From Streptomyces luomodiensis (GTDB lineage Bacteria > Actinomycetota > Actinomycetes > Streptomycetales > Streptomycetaceae): DNA of 64,000 bases. Every line of letters begins with the position of its first letter. Position 1 is the first letter of the stretch. Under the pieces are notes generated by a model. It searched no databases. It saw only the letters and a program-made list of their open reading frames with translations, and was not told the origin of the DNA. Shown here one piece after another: positions 45,454 to 53,378 of the stretch. Location: assembly GCF_031679605.1 (NCBI RefSeq), contig NZ_CP117522.1, forward strand, positions 7,502,001 through 7,566,000, in the 5' to 3' direction. The translations under genes and the position numbers were made by a program.

Positions 45454-45897
45454 GGGCGGTGCCCTACGGCCGGTGGCGGGGGCGGTGCCCTACGGCCCGA
45501 CATGCCGGGGCGGTGAACTACCGCCCGGCGGCGGGGATGCTGCCCTACGGTCCGGCGGCGGGGCTGGTAAGCCACCGGCCGGTGGCGGGGACGTTGCCCT
45601 ACCGCACGGTGCCGGGGATGGTGACTACGGCCCGGCAGCGGGGGTGGTGAATCACCGGCCGGTGGGGGCGGTGAGTCCATCGGCCGGTGGCGGGGATGGT
45701 GCCCTACGGCCCGGTGGCGAGGGCGATGAACTACCGCCCCGCGGCAGGGGTGGTGAGCCACCGCCCGGCGGCAGGGGCGGTGAATCACCGCCGGCAGCGG
45801 GGGCGGTGAACCACCGCCCGGTGGCGGGGACAGTGCCCTACGGCCCGACAGTGGGGGGTGAGCCACCCCCGGCCACGGTGCCCTACCGCCCGGCGGC
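45454..45897. repeat. 27-bp tandem repeat array, about 16 copies
   Basis: Units follow CGGTGnnCTACCGCCCGGTG + GCGGGGN (27 bp). Most have an internal dyad CGGTG-N2-3-CACCG. The last unit runs into the end of the alpha/beta hydrolase gene, whose stop codon (CTA on this strand, 45883-45885) is the CTA of the unit. No spacers, no leader and no cas genes, so it is not a CRISPR. Confidence 0.9.
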
Positions 45898-46701
45898 GGC
45901 CAGGAAGGCGTCGATCGTGGCGAAGGTGGCCTGCGGTGCCTCCCGGGCGGGGAGGTGGCCCGCGTCCCGGATCAGCTCGAAGCGCGCCCCGGGGATGGCG
46001 GCGGCGTACGCGCGCCCGAAGTCGGGCGTGACGACCGTGTCGTTCTCGCCCCACACCGCGAGGGCGGGCACCTTCACCCGGGCGAGCCGGTGCAGCAGCT
46101 TCGGATCGGACAGCGACGGCCCGGTGTAGGCCAGCATCGCCCGGATGGCCTCGGGCGAGGGGCCCCGGGGCGGTTCCGGTGCGCCGGAGCCCTGCCCGGA
46201 CGGCGGGGCAGCCGGGGCAGGCGAACCAGCCGGAGCAGCCGAACCAGCCGGGGCAGCCGGGGCAGGCGAACCAGGCGGGGCGGTGGGAATCCGCACCTCG
46301 TGCCCCTCGACCCGCGGTCCGATGGCGTCCACGATGATCAGGGCGCCGATGCGCCGGCCCCGGTCGCGCACGGTCATCTCGGAGGCGATCCAGCCGCCGA
46401 AGGAGCTGCCCAGGACGACGACATCGCTCAGGTCGCGGTCGTCCAGCAGTTCCAGATAGGTCTCGGCGAGGTCGCCGACCCCGGAGAACCACTCGGGCCG
46501 CGGGGTGCCGTCCCAGCCCGGGTGGGTCGGCGCCAGCACCCGGGAGGTGGCGGCGAAGTGGTCCACGACCCCGGTCATGGTGGCGGGGCCGCCGCCGCCA
46601 TGCAGGACGAGCACGGGCCGGCCAGCGCCCACGTCCCGCACCGTCAGGGGGAGGCCGGGGTAGGGCTCGATGGTGAATCCCGTGGTCTGCTGGCTGGTCA
46701 T
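45883..46701 (-). CDS. Alpha/beta hydrolase with low-complexity cap insertion
   Basis: A 272-residue hydrolase. HGGGG oxyanion loop, nucleophile elbow VLGSSFGGW (Ser), Asp in WGENDTVVTPDF and His in RDAGHLPAREAP complete the triad. Between the sixth strand and the cap there is an inserted Pro/Ala/Gly/Ser stretch (residues ~143-180) encoded by a 45-bp duplication, unusual for the family. ATG overlaps the monooxygenase stop (ATGA). The substrate is unknown; partner of the TetX-like enzyme in one operon. Confidence 0.88.
   Translation of the reverse strand: MTSQQTTGFTIEPYPGLPLTVRDVGAGRPVLVLHGGGGPATMTGVVDHFAATSRVLAPTHPGWDGTPRPEWFSGVGDLAETYLELLDDRDLSDVVVLGSSFGGWIASEMTVRDRGRRIGALIIVDAIGPRVEGHEVRIPTAPPGSPAPAAPAGSAAPAGSPAPAAPPSGQGSGAPEPPRGPSPEAIRAMLAYTGPSLSDPKLLHRLARVKVPALAVWGENDTVVTPDFGRAYAAAIPGARFELIRDAGHLPAREAPQATFATIDAFLAAAGR
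46205..46274. repeat. 45-bp-period direct repeat inside hydrolase gene
   Basis: Two copies of a 25-bp stretch (core GCAGCCGGGGCAGGCGAACC) start at 46205 and 46250. They encode the Pro/Ala/Gly-rich insertion in the hydrolase cap region. Confidence 0.85.
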
Positions 46702-47861
46702 CGGGCCGCACCCCCCGAGGTGACCGCGGTGAAGGCGTCCCGTGCGGTCCGCAGACCGTCCGGGCCGAAGAAGCCGGTGAGGTGCTCGGCCGACAGCGCG
46801 GCCGCCTCTTCGGCGCGCGGGAACATGGGTGTCTCGTAGGCGTTCAGGGCTGTCTCCAGGTCGTCGTGGGTGGCGAGGGCGAGGGCGAGTTCCGCGCCGT
46901 CGAGCATGGCGAGGTTGGCGCCCGCTCCCGCGAAGGGGGACATCAGATGGGCGGCGTCGCCCAGGAGCGTGACGCCGGGCACCCGGTCCCAGCGGTGGCC
47001 GATGGGCAGGGCGTGGATGGGCCGGGGGACGAGGGGGCCGTCGATGCCGGCGATCAGCGCGCGCAGTTGCTCGTCCCAGTCGGGGAAGAGGTCCAGGAGC
47101 CGCTTCTTGGACGCCGCCGGGTCCGCCGGGTCGATGAGGCCCGAACGGCTCCACTCCTCCGGCACCTTGACCGCGCTGTAGACGCGGATGCGGTCGCCGC
47201 CGTTGCGCTGGGCCGTCAGCCCCTTCTCGTCGGCCAGGGCGAACATCATGCCCTGTCCGACGAGTTCGGCGATGGCCGGGTGCCGGGTGCCGACGTCGCG
47301 CAGCAGACCGTCCACGAACGACAGGCCGGAGTAGACCGGGTCGGCGTGGGACAGCAGGGTCCGCACCCGGGACCACGCCCCGTCCGCGCCGACCAGCAGA
47401 TCCGGCTCGACGGTCCGGCCGTCGGACAGGGTGAGCGTGGGCCGCCCGGCCGCCCCCATGGCGACCGTCCGCACCTTGTGGCCCCAGCGGACGGTCCCCT
47501 CGGGCAGCGAGCCCAGCAGCAGGTTCCGCAGTGCGCTGCGGTCGATCTCGGGGCGTTCCTCGCCCTCGCCCGGTTCCGGCGGGGGGATGCGGAGGCCGAC
47601 GGTGGCGTCCTTGTCGAGCAGGCGCAGCTCCCCGCCCTCGGGACGGCTCAGCGGCCGGAACTCCTCGAGGAGTCCGGCGAGCAGCAGCGCGCGCTGGCCG
47701 GACTCCCGGTCCAGGTCCAGCGTGCCGCCCTGGTCGCGTGCGGTCGGCGACGCGTCCCCTTCGTAGACGGTCGAGGCGATGCCGTGCACGTGCAGGACGC
47801 GCGCCAGCGTCAGCCCTCCCAACCCCGCGCCCACGATGGCGATTCGGCGTTCTCCGGACAT
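46698..47861 (-). CDS. TetX-like FAD-dependent monooxygenase
   Basis: A 387-residue flavoprotein. GAGLGGLTLARVLHVHG binds FAD; RDQGGTLDLDRESGQRAL and RPEIDRSALRNLLLGSL closely parallel segments of TetX, the tetracycline-hydroxylating enzyme; DG and GDAAHLMSPFAGAGANLAM motifs are intact. AAGGAGG eight bases before ATG 47861 is a strong ribosome site. It is transcribed away from a TetR regulator through a three-palindrome operator and is coupled to an alpha/beta hydrolase. The likely role is drug or xenobiotic modification; the natural substrate is unknown. Confidence 0.9.
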   Translation of the reverse strand: MSGERRIAIVGAGLGGLTLARVLHVHGIASTVYEGDASPTARDQGGTLDLDRESGQRALLLAGLLEEFRPLSRPEGGELRLLDKDATVGLRIPPPEPGEGEERPEIDRSALRNLLLGSLPEGTVRWGHKVRTVAMGAAGRPTLTLSDGRTVEPDLLVGADGAWSRVRTLLSHADPVYSGLSFVDGLLRDVGTRHPAIAELVGQGMMFALADEKGLTAQRNGGDRIRVYSAVKVPEEWSRSGLIDPADPAASKKRLLDLFPDWDEQLRALIAGIDGPLVPRPIHALPIGHRWDRVPGVTLLGDAAHLMSPFAGAGANLAMLDGAELALALATHDDLETALNAYETPMFPRAEEAAALSAEHLTGFFGPDGLRTARDAFTAVTSGGAAR

Positions 47862-47920
47862 GGTGGTGCCTCCTTGGCTCGGCGGCGCCGGTGCGCTGCG
47901 GACGACAGGAGAGTAGGGCG

Positions 47921-47964
47921 ACGAACGCGTTCGTGGCAAACGCGTTCGTTACGAACGCGTTCGT
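47921..47964. promoter_or_regulatory. Triple TetR-type operator, 15-bp spaced palindromes
   Basis: ACGAACGCGTTCGT, a perfect 14-bp palindrome, occurs at 47921-47934 and 47951-47964; a copy with two mismatches lies at 47936-47949. The three are exactly 15 bp apart. They fill the gap between the divergent monooxygenase and TetR genes, so the TetR protein is the obvious ligand. Confidence 0.85.
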
Positions 47965-47983
47965 CAACGGGTACGATGACCCC

Positions 47984-48733
47984 ATGACAGCGCACCCCAC
48001 CGCCCCGCGGAGCCGCCGGGAACGTCCGGCGAAACCGGCCCTGACCCGGGAAGGCATCATCGCCACCACGGTCGACCTCATGCGTGCCGAGGGCCTGGAG
48101 CGGGTCACGATGCGCCGCCTGGCCCGGGAGCTGGACACCGGGCCCGCCTCGCTCTACGTCTACGTCCGCAACCTCGCCGAGCTGCACGCGGCCGTCCTGG
48201 AGGAACTCCTCGGCACGGTCGACCTGAGTCCGGCCGGTGCGGACGGCGACTGGCGCGACCGGCTGGTGCGGATTCTCACCTCGTACACCTCGCTGCTGTT
48301 CGAGTACCCCGGTCTCGCCCAGTCCGCCCTGGTGGCGCGCCCCTCCGGGAAGAACTATCTGAATCTGGGGGAGGCGCTGCTGACGCTGCTGGACGAGGGC
48401 GGTCTCGAGCCCGGCCGGGCCGCATGGCTGGTCGACCTGCTGATGCAGTTCGCCACCGCGACCGCGGCCGAGCACGCCCACCGCGCCCCCGGCGACACGC
48501 CCCAGAGCGAAGCGGACTGGCAGGCGCTCGCCGCGCGGGTGCGGGGCGCCTCCCCGCGCACGTATCCGCACATCGCCGCGCTCGGCCCCCGGCTGCTGTC
48601 CGGCTCCCCCCAGGACCGGCTGGTCTGGGGCTTCCACGTCCTCATCGCCGGGGCGCGGCACACCCCACTGCCCGAGACGCTCGCCCCGTCCCCGGTGGAC
48701 GGCGGCGCGATCACCGCCGCTCGCCAGGACTGA
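47984..48733 (+). CDS. TetR/AcrR family repressor
   Basis: A 249-residue regulator. The N-terminal helix-turn-helix spans residues ~20-65 (IIATTVDLMRAEGLERVTMR, RLARELDTGPASLYVYVRN). The C-terminal ligand domain resembles that of Tet-type repressors. It is divergent from the TetX-like monooxygenase with the palindromic operator between them, so autoregulation and control of the enzyme are expected, with a drug-like inducer. Confidence 0.92.
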   Translation: MTAHPTAPRSRRERPAKPALTREGIIATTVDLMRAEGLERVTMRRLARELDTGPASLYVYVRNLAELHAAVLEELLGTVDLSPAGADGDWRDRLVRILTSYTSLLFEYPGLAQSALVARPSGKNYLNLGEALLTLLDEGGLEPGRAAWLVDLLMQFATATAAEHAHRAPGDTPQSEADWQALAARVRGASPRTYPHIAALGPRLLSGSPQDRLVWGFHVLIAGARHTPLPETLAPSPVDGGAITAARQD

Positions 48734-48789
48734 TATGCCCCGCTTCGACCCTCTGTGCCATGCTGTGAGGGGAGAAGCTTGGCGGTGCT

Positions 48790-48816
48790 ATCTGCGGGAT
48801 CTGCGGGATCTGCGGG
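48790..48816 (+). repeat. 9-bp perfect tandem repeat (x3)
   Basis: ATCTGCGGG is repeated three times, 65-90 bp before the start of the SpoIIE phosphatase gene. Confidence 0.9.
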
Positions 48817-48881
48817 CTTTCTCCTTCCGGGAGGCATGACTCGGGTACGCCCACGAAACCGGCGGTCCGCGCACGGAGGCG

Positions 48882-51365
48882 GTGCAGGCGGCTGTGACCG
48901 GGCATGTGCTGACGTTCACCGGGACCGCGTTGGTGGCTGTCTACGTGCTCGACGCGGAGGGGGCCGAACTGCGGCTGGCCGAGACGGTGAGCAGCGCCGG
49001 ACGGCCGTACGCGCTGCCGGCCCGCTATCTGCTGTCCGGCCGGTCCCCCGTGGCCGACGCCTTCCGCACCGGGCGCCCCCTGTGGCTGTCCCCCGACGAA
49101 CTCGCCGGCTACGGCCCCGGCACACCCGAAACCGACACCGCGCCCGGCACACCCGAAACCGGCGCCGCGCCCGGCACCGCGCCCGGCGTCTCGCTGGGCG
49201 CGCTGCCGCTCGGCGGGGACGGCAGGGGGCTCGGATGCCTGGTGGTCGTGGACGAGGCGCCCGACGGCATCGACGCCGACCGCCGGGGATTCCTCGAGCT
49301 CTACGCCCACCACGTGGCCGCCGGGCTCGAAGCGGCCGGCCCGCGCGCGCTCGCCCAGCCCGGATGCGAGCTGCCCGGCCTGACCCCGGACCGGCTGCGG
49401 GTCGGCTCGTTCGTCCTGGTCCTCGGCACCGGGCGGATGACCGCCGACCCCCAGGTGCTGGAGCTGTTCGGCTTCGCGCCGGAGGACTTCGACGGCCGGG
49501 TGGAGACCCTGCTGGCGGCCGCCGTACCGGACGACGTGCCCGTCCTGATGTCGGTCCTGGAGCCGGACATGCTGACCTCGGGCGCCGCCCACCTGGAGTT
49601 CCGCATCCGCCGGCCCAACGGCGAACTGCGCTGGCTGGGCCTGCGCTCCCGGGTCGAGACCGGGGCGGACGGCAGGCCCCGGCGCATGCTCGGCGTGGTC
49701 GCGGAGACCTCCTACCTGCGGCCCAGCGCCGACGAGGTGTCCCTGGTGCAGCGGCTGTCCGCCGCCCTGGCCGGGGCCACGACCATCCGCGACGTCGGCC
49801 GGGCCGTGGTCGGCGCGCTGTGCGAACCGCTGGGGGCGAGCCGGGTCGCGGTCGCCGAGCTCCAGGCCGACCAGCTGGTGGTCGGCCTCCTCGTGCCCGC
49901 CGAACCCGGCGCCTGGCCCGAGGTGTGGCGGTCCGCCTGGCGCTCCGAATGGCCCGAGCCGCCCAGCCACGCCCTGCCCTCGCTGACCGAGGCGCTGCGC
50001 GTGGGCCAGGTCAGCATCTGGCCCGAGGGCGCCGATCTCGAACCCGGCCTCGCCGGCATCGGCCCCGGCGGCCTCGCCCTCCTTCCGCTCCCGGCGGACG
50101 GCCGGACCGTCGGGGTGTGCCTGATCGGATGGGAGCGGCGGCACGCGTTCGGCCCGGAGGAGCGCTCGCTGCTGACCGCGACCGCCGGTCTGGTGGGGCA
50201 GGCCCTGGTGCGCGCCCACGCCCTGGACGCCGAGCACGAGCTGGCCACGATGCTCCAGCGCAGTCTGCTGCCCCGCAAGGTGCCGGAGCTGCCCGGCGGG
50301 GTGGCCGTCACCCGCTATCTGCCCGCGACGATGGGCCTGGAGGTGGGCGGCGACTGGTACGACGTGATCCCGCTGACCGAGAGCCATGTGGCGCTGGTCA
50401 TCGGGGACGTGCAGGGCCACAGCGCCGCGGCCGCCACCATCATGGGCCAGATGCGCACCGCCATCCGCGCCTACGCCGTGGAGGGCCATCCACCCGATGT
50501 GGCCGTGGCGCACGCCAACCGCCTCCTCGTCGGCATGGAGACCGACCTCTTCGCCACCTGCTGCTACGCCGACCTCGACATGGAGGAGGGCGAGGCGTGG
50601 CTCGTCCGGGCCGGACACCTCCATCCGTTGCTGCGCCACCCGGACGGCAGCACCGAGGTCCTGGAGATCGAGGGCGGCCCGCCGCTGGGCGTGGTCGCGG
50701 ACGCCGAGTTCCCGATGACCGCGGCCGGGCTGTCCGCCGGCACCCTGCTCGCCCTGTTCACGGACGGCCTGGTCGAGTCCGCCCGGCTCGACCTGGAGGA
50801 CGGGATGCTCCGGGTCCGCCAGGCGCTCGCCCGCGCCGACCCGGCCGACCCCGGAGGGGTGGCGGACGAGCTGCTCGGCGGCGTCAGCCACCGCGAGGAC
50901 GATGTCGCGTTGCTGTTGCTGCGCTACGACGGGATGCGGGTGCGGCCCACCCGGGCCGGCTGGACGGTGTGGCGGCTGCCCGACGCCGTCATGCACACCC
51001 GCCGCTTCACCGCGCGCACCCTGCGCAACTGGGGCGTGAAGGAGGAGCTGGACGTGGCCCTGCTGGTCACCTCCGAGCTGGTCACCAACGCCCTGGTGCA
51101 CACCCAGGGCGAGGTGCGGCTCAGCCTGACGCTGACCGCGGACCGGCTGCGGATCGCCGTCAACGACCCGTCGCCGCGCACCCCCGTCAAACCGGCCACC
51201 GTGGACTGGGAGGCGACCGGCGGACGCGGGCTGCTGCTCGTCGAGGCCGTGTCGCAGTCCTGGGGCTCGGTGCCGCTGAGCGGGGGCAAGCAGGTCTGGA
51301 GCGAGGTCGCCCTGTCGTTCCGGCGGGAGGAGCCACCGGCGGCCGGAAGGGGGACGACCAGATGA
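48882..51365 (+). CDS. GAF-PAS-GAF-SpoIIE phosphatase-HATPase regulator
   Basis: An 827-residue cytoplasmic signalling protein: GAF-like (~5-150, interrupted by a PGTPET repeat), PAS (~167-274, FELFGFAPEDF-like LELFGFAPEDFDGR), second GAF (~285-447), PP2C/SpoIIE phosphatase (~450-686; GGDWYDVI, VIGDVQGHS, LFTDGLVES) and HATPase (~693-816; SELVTNALVHT). GTG 48882 has GGAGG two bases upstream and a TGA at 48837 closes the frame above. It is the first gene of an operon with a sugar ABC transporter: the stop overlaps the binding-protein start (ATGA). Phosphatase output on an anti-anti-sigma factor is expected but no such gene is adjacent. Confidence 0.9.
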   Translation: MQAAVTGHVLTFTGTALVAVYVLDAEGAELRLAETVSSAGRPYALPARYLLSGRSPVADAFRTGRPLWLSPDELAGYGPGTPETDTAPGTPETGAAPGTAPGVSLGALPLGGDGRGLGCLVVVDEAPDGIDADRRGFLELYAHHVAAGLEAAGPRALAQPGCELPGLTPDRLRVGSFVLVLGTGRMTADPQVLELFGFAPEDFDGRVETLLAAAVPDDVPVLMSVLEPDMLTSGAAHLEFRIRRPNGELRWLGLRSRVETGADGRPRRMLGVVAETSYLRPSADEVSLVQRLSAALAGATTIRDVGRAVVGALCEPLGASRVAVAELQADQLVVGLLVPAEPGAWPEVWRSAWRSEWPEPPSHALPSLTEALRVGQVSIWPEGADLEPGLAGIGPGGLALLPLPADGRTVGVCLIGWERRHAFGPEERSLLTATAGLVGQALVRAHALDAEHELATMLQRSLLPRKVPELPGGVAVTRYLPATMGLEVGGDWYDVIPLTESHVALVIGDVQGHSAAAATIMGQMRTAIRAYAVEGHPPDVAVAHANRLLVGMETDLFATCCYADLDMEEGEAWLVRAGHLHPLLRHPDGSTEVLEIEGGPPLGVVADAEFPMTAAGLSAGTLLALFTDGLVESARLDLEDGMLRVRQALARADPADPGGVADELLGGVSHREDDVALLLLRYDGMRVRPTRAGWTVWRLPDAVMHTRRFTARTLRNWGVKEELDVALLVTSELVTNALVHTQGEVRLSLTLTADRLRIAVNDPSPRTPVKPATVDWEATGGRGLLLVEAVSQSWGSVPLSGGKQVWSEVALSFRREEPPAAGRGTTR

Positions 51366-52549
51366 GGTGTTTCCGTACCTACCCCCGTACGCGCCCGCAC
51401 CCGCACCCGCGTACGCACCCCGGCCCGCACCCCCGTACGACCCGTGCGCGCCTCCGTGCGGCCGTCGCCGTCGCGGCGGGCCTGGTCCTGGCCGTGTCCC
51501 TCGCCGCGTGCGGCAAGGCGGCCCAGGTCGGCGAGACGTCCGGCCCGACCGGGCACCACCGCGGGGCCCTGCGGATCGGCCTGCTGCTCCCGGACAACGA
51601 GATCGCCCGGTTCCAGCGCTTCGACAAGCCACTGATCCAGCAGCGGGTCAAGGAGCTGTGCCCGCGCTGCACGATGACCTACGCCTACGCCCAGCACGAC
51701 CCGGCCGCCCAGCGCTACCAGGTCGAAGCCATGATGGCGAACGGGGCCGACGTCCTGATCCTGGACGCGGTGGACACCAAGGCCATCCGCCACTCCGTGA
51801 TCCAGGCCCACCAGGCCCATGTCCCGGTCGTCGCCTACGACCGGCTCGCGGAGGGACCCGTGTCCGGCTACGTCTCCTTCGACAACTATCGCGTCGGCCA
51901 ACTCCAGGGCCAGGCGCTGCTGAGGGCCCTGGGCCCGGACGCCCGCGACCGCCAGATCGTCATGATGAACGGCTCCACCACCGACCCCAACGCGGCCTGG
52001 TACGAACGGGGCGCGCTGTCCGTCCTCAGGGGCGAGGTCAGGATCGGCAAGTCCTACCAGACCGTCGGCTGGCGGCCGGAGAACGCCAACCACAACATGA
52101 CCGCCGCCATCGCCATCCTGGGTCCGCACGCCATCGACGGCGTCCTGGCCGCCAACGACGGCGTGGCCTCGGGCGTCATCGCCGCCCTCAAGACGGCCCG
52201 TATCCATCCGCTGCCACCCGTCACCGGCCAGGACGCCGAGCTCAACGGCGTCCAGCGGATTGTCGCGGGCGAGCAGTACATGACCGTCTACAAGCCGTTC
52301 AAACCCCAGGCGTACGCCGCCGCGGAGATGGCCGTCGCGCTCGGACACGGCAGGTCGCTCACCGGGATCGCCGACCGGAGGGTCGACAACGCCACCGCCC
52401 GCGACATCCCGACCGTGCTGCTCACGCCGCTGGCGGTGACCGTGCACAACATCAAGCAGACCCTCATCAAGGACGGCATGTATCGCGTCGATCAGATCTG
52501 TACCGCTAAGTACGCGGACGCGTGCCGCGAGGCCGGGCTCATCGGCTGA
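51362..52549 (+). CDS. CUT2-type sugar ABC transporter substrate-binding lipoprotein
   Basis: A 395-residue lipoprotein. The lipobox SLAAC places the lipid on Cys50 after a hydrophobic stretch; the n-region is unusually long and rich in Arg/Pro/His/Thr repeats. The mature part is a periplasmic-binding-protein fold like XylF/RbsB (IGLLLPDNEIARFQRFDKPL, NGADVLILDAVD, DGVLAANDGVASG). The sugar cannot be read off, though XylF-like features favour a pentose. The start overlaps the phosphatase gene. Confidence 0.9.
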   Translation: MRCFRTYPRTRPHPHPRTHPGPHPRTTRARLRAAVAVAAGLVLAVSLAACGKAAQVGETSGPTGHHRGALRIGLLLPDNEIARFQRFDKPLIQQRVKELCPRCTMTYAYAQHDPAAQRYQVEAMMANGADVLILDAVDTKAIRHSVIQAHQAHVPVVAYDRLAEGPVSGYVSFDNYRVGQLQGQALLRALGPDARDRQIVMMNGSTTDPNAAWYERGALSVLRGEVRIGKSYQTVGWRPENANHNMTAAIAILGPHAIDGVLAANDGVASGVIAALKTARIHPLPPVTGQDAELNGVQRIVAGEQYMTVYKPFKPQAYAAAEMAVALGHGRSLTGIADRRVDNATARDIPTVLLTPLAVTVHNIKQTLIKDGMYRVDQICTAKYADACREAGLIG

Positions 52550-52601
52550 CACGGCTCACCGAGCGAGCACGGCTCACCGAACGACGGGAAGGGAGGAGCG
52601 G

Positions 52602-53378
52602 ATGGCTCATCAACCGCCGGCCCCGCCCCTGCTGGCGCTGCGGGGCGTCTCCAAGCGCTTCGGCGCGGTCCAGGCGCTCGCGGACGTCGAGCTGGAGATC
52701 CACGCCGGTGAGGTCATCGCGCTGGTGGGCGACAACGGCGCCGGGAAGTCCACCCTGGTCAAAGTGATCGCGGGCGTCGAACCGGCCGACGCGGGCACCC
52801 TCGAATGGCAGGGCCGCCCCGTCCACCTCGGCCGCCCGCACGACGCCCAGCACCTGGGAATCGCCACCGTCTACCAGGACCTCGCGCTCTGCGACAACCT
52901 CGACGTCGTCGGCAACGTCTTCCTCGGCCGCGAGATCCGCCGGGTCGGCGTCCTGAACGAGGTCGAGATGGAGCGCCGTACCCGGGACCTGCTGGCCACC
53001 CTCGCCATCCGCGTCCCCGATGTGCGCAGGCCCGTCGCCTCCCTCTCCGGAGGCCAGCGGCAGACCGTCGCCATCTCCCGGGCGCTGCTCGGCGAACCGC
53101 GCCTGGTCCTGCTGGACGAGCCCACCGCCTCCCTCGGCATCGAACAGACCGCGCACGTTCTCGACCTGGTGGAACGGCTCCGTGACCGGGGACTCGGGGT
53201 GCTGCTGATCAGCCACAACATGGGCGATGTCAAGGCCGTTGCGGACTGGGTCGCGGTGCTGCGGCTCGGCCGCAACAACGGGTTCTTCGACGTCACCACC
53301 ACCTCCCAGGAGCAGATCGTCTCCTCCATCACCGGCGCGTCCGACAACGCGGTGACGCGGCGGAAGGAGGAGCTGTGA
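52602..53378 (+). CDS. Sugar ABC transporter ATPase (single nucleotide-binding domain)
   Basis: A 258-residue ABC ATPase. Walker A GDNGAGKSTLVK, Q-loop in YQDLALCDNL, signature LSGGQRQTVAI, Walker B LVLLDEPTASLG and the H-loop His in LLISHNMGD are intact. Most XylG/RbsA proteins carry two such domains (~500 residues); this one has a single domain, as in FrcA-type systems. AAGGAGGAG precedes the ATG. The permease start overlaps its stop. Confidence 0.94.
   Translation: MAHQPPAPPLLALRGVSKRFGAVQALADVELEIHAGEVIALVGDNGAGKSTLVKVIAGVEPADAGTLEWQGRPVHLGRPHDAQHLGIATVYQDLALCDNLDVVGNVFLGREIRRVGVLNEVEMERRTRDLLATLAIRVPDVRRPVASLSGGQRQTVAISRALLGEPRLVLLDEPTASLGIEQTAHVLDLVERLRDRGLGVLLISHNMGDVKAVADWVAVLRLGRNNGFFDVTTTSQEQIVSSITGASDNAVTRRKEEL

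Noticed and set aside
45454..45897. Possible CRISPR array
   Set aside because: Units are contiguous 27-bp repeats with no unique spacers, and no cas genes are near.
48755..51361. Open frame starting upstream of the second SpoIIE gene and running into the lipoprotein frame
   Set aside because: It is the same frame as the lipoprotein, left open by chance; ATG 48836 has its ribosome site only one base away, and the SpoIIE frame explains the DNA.
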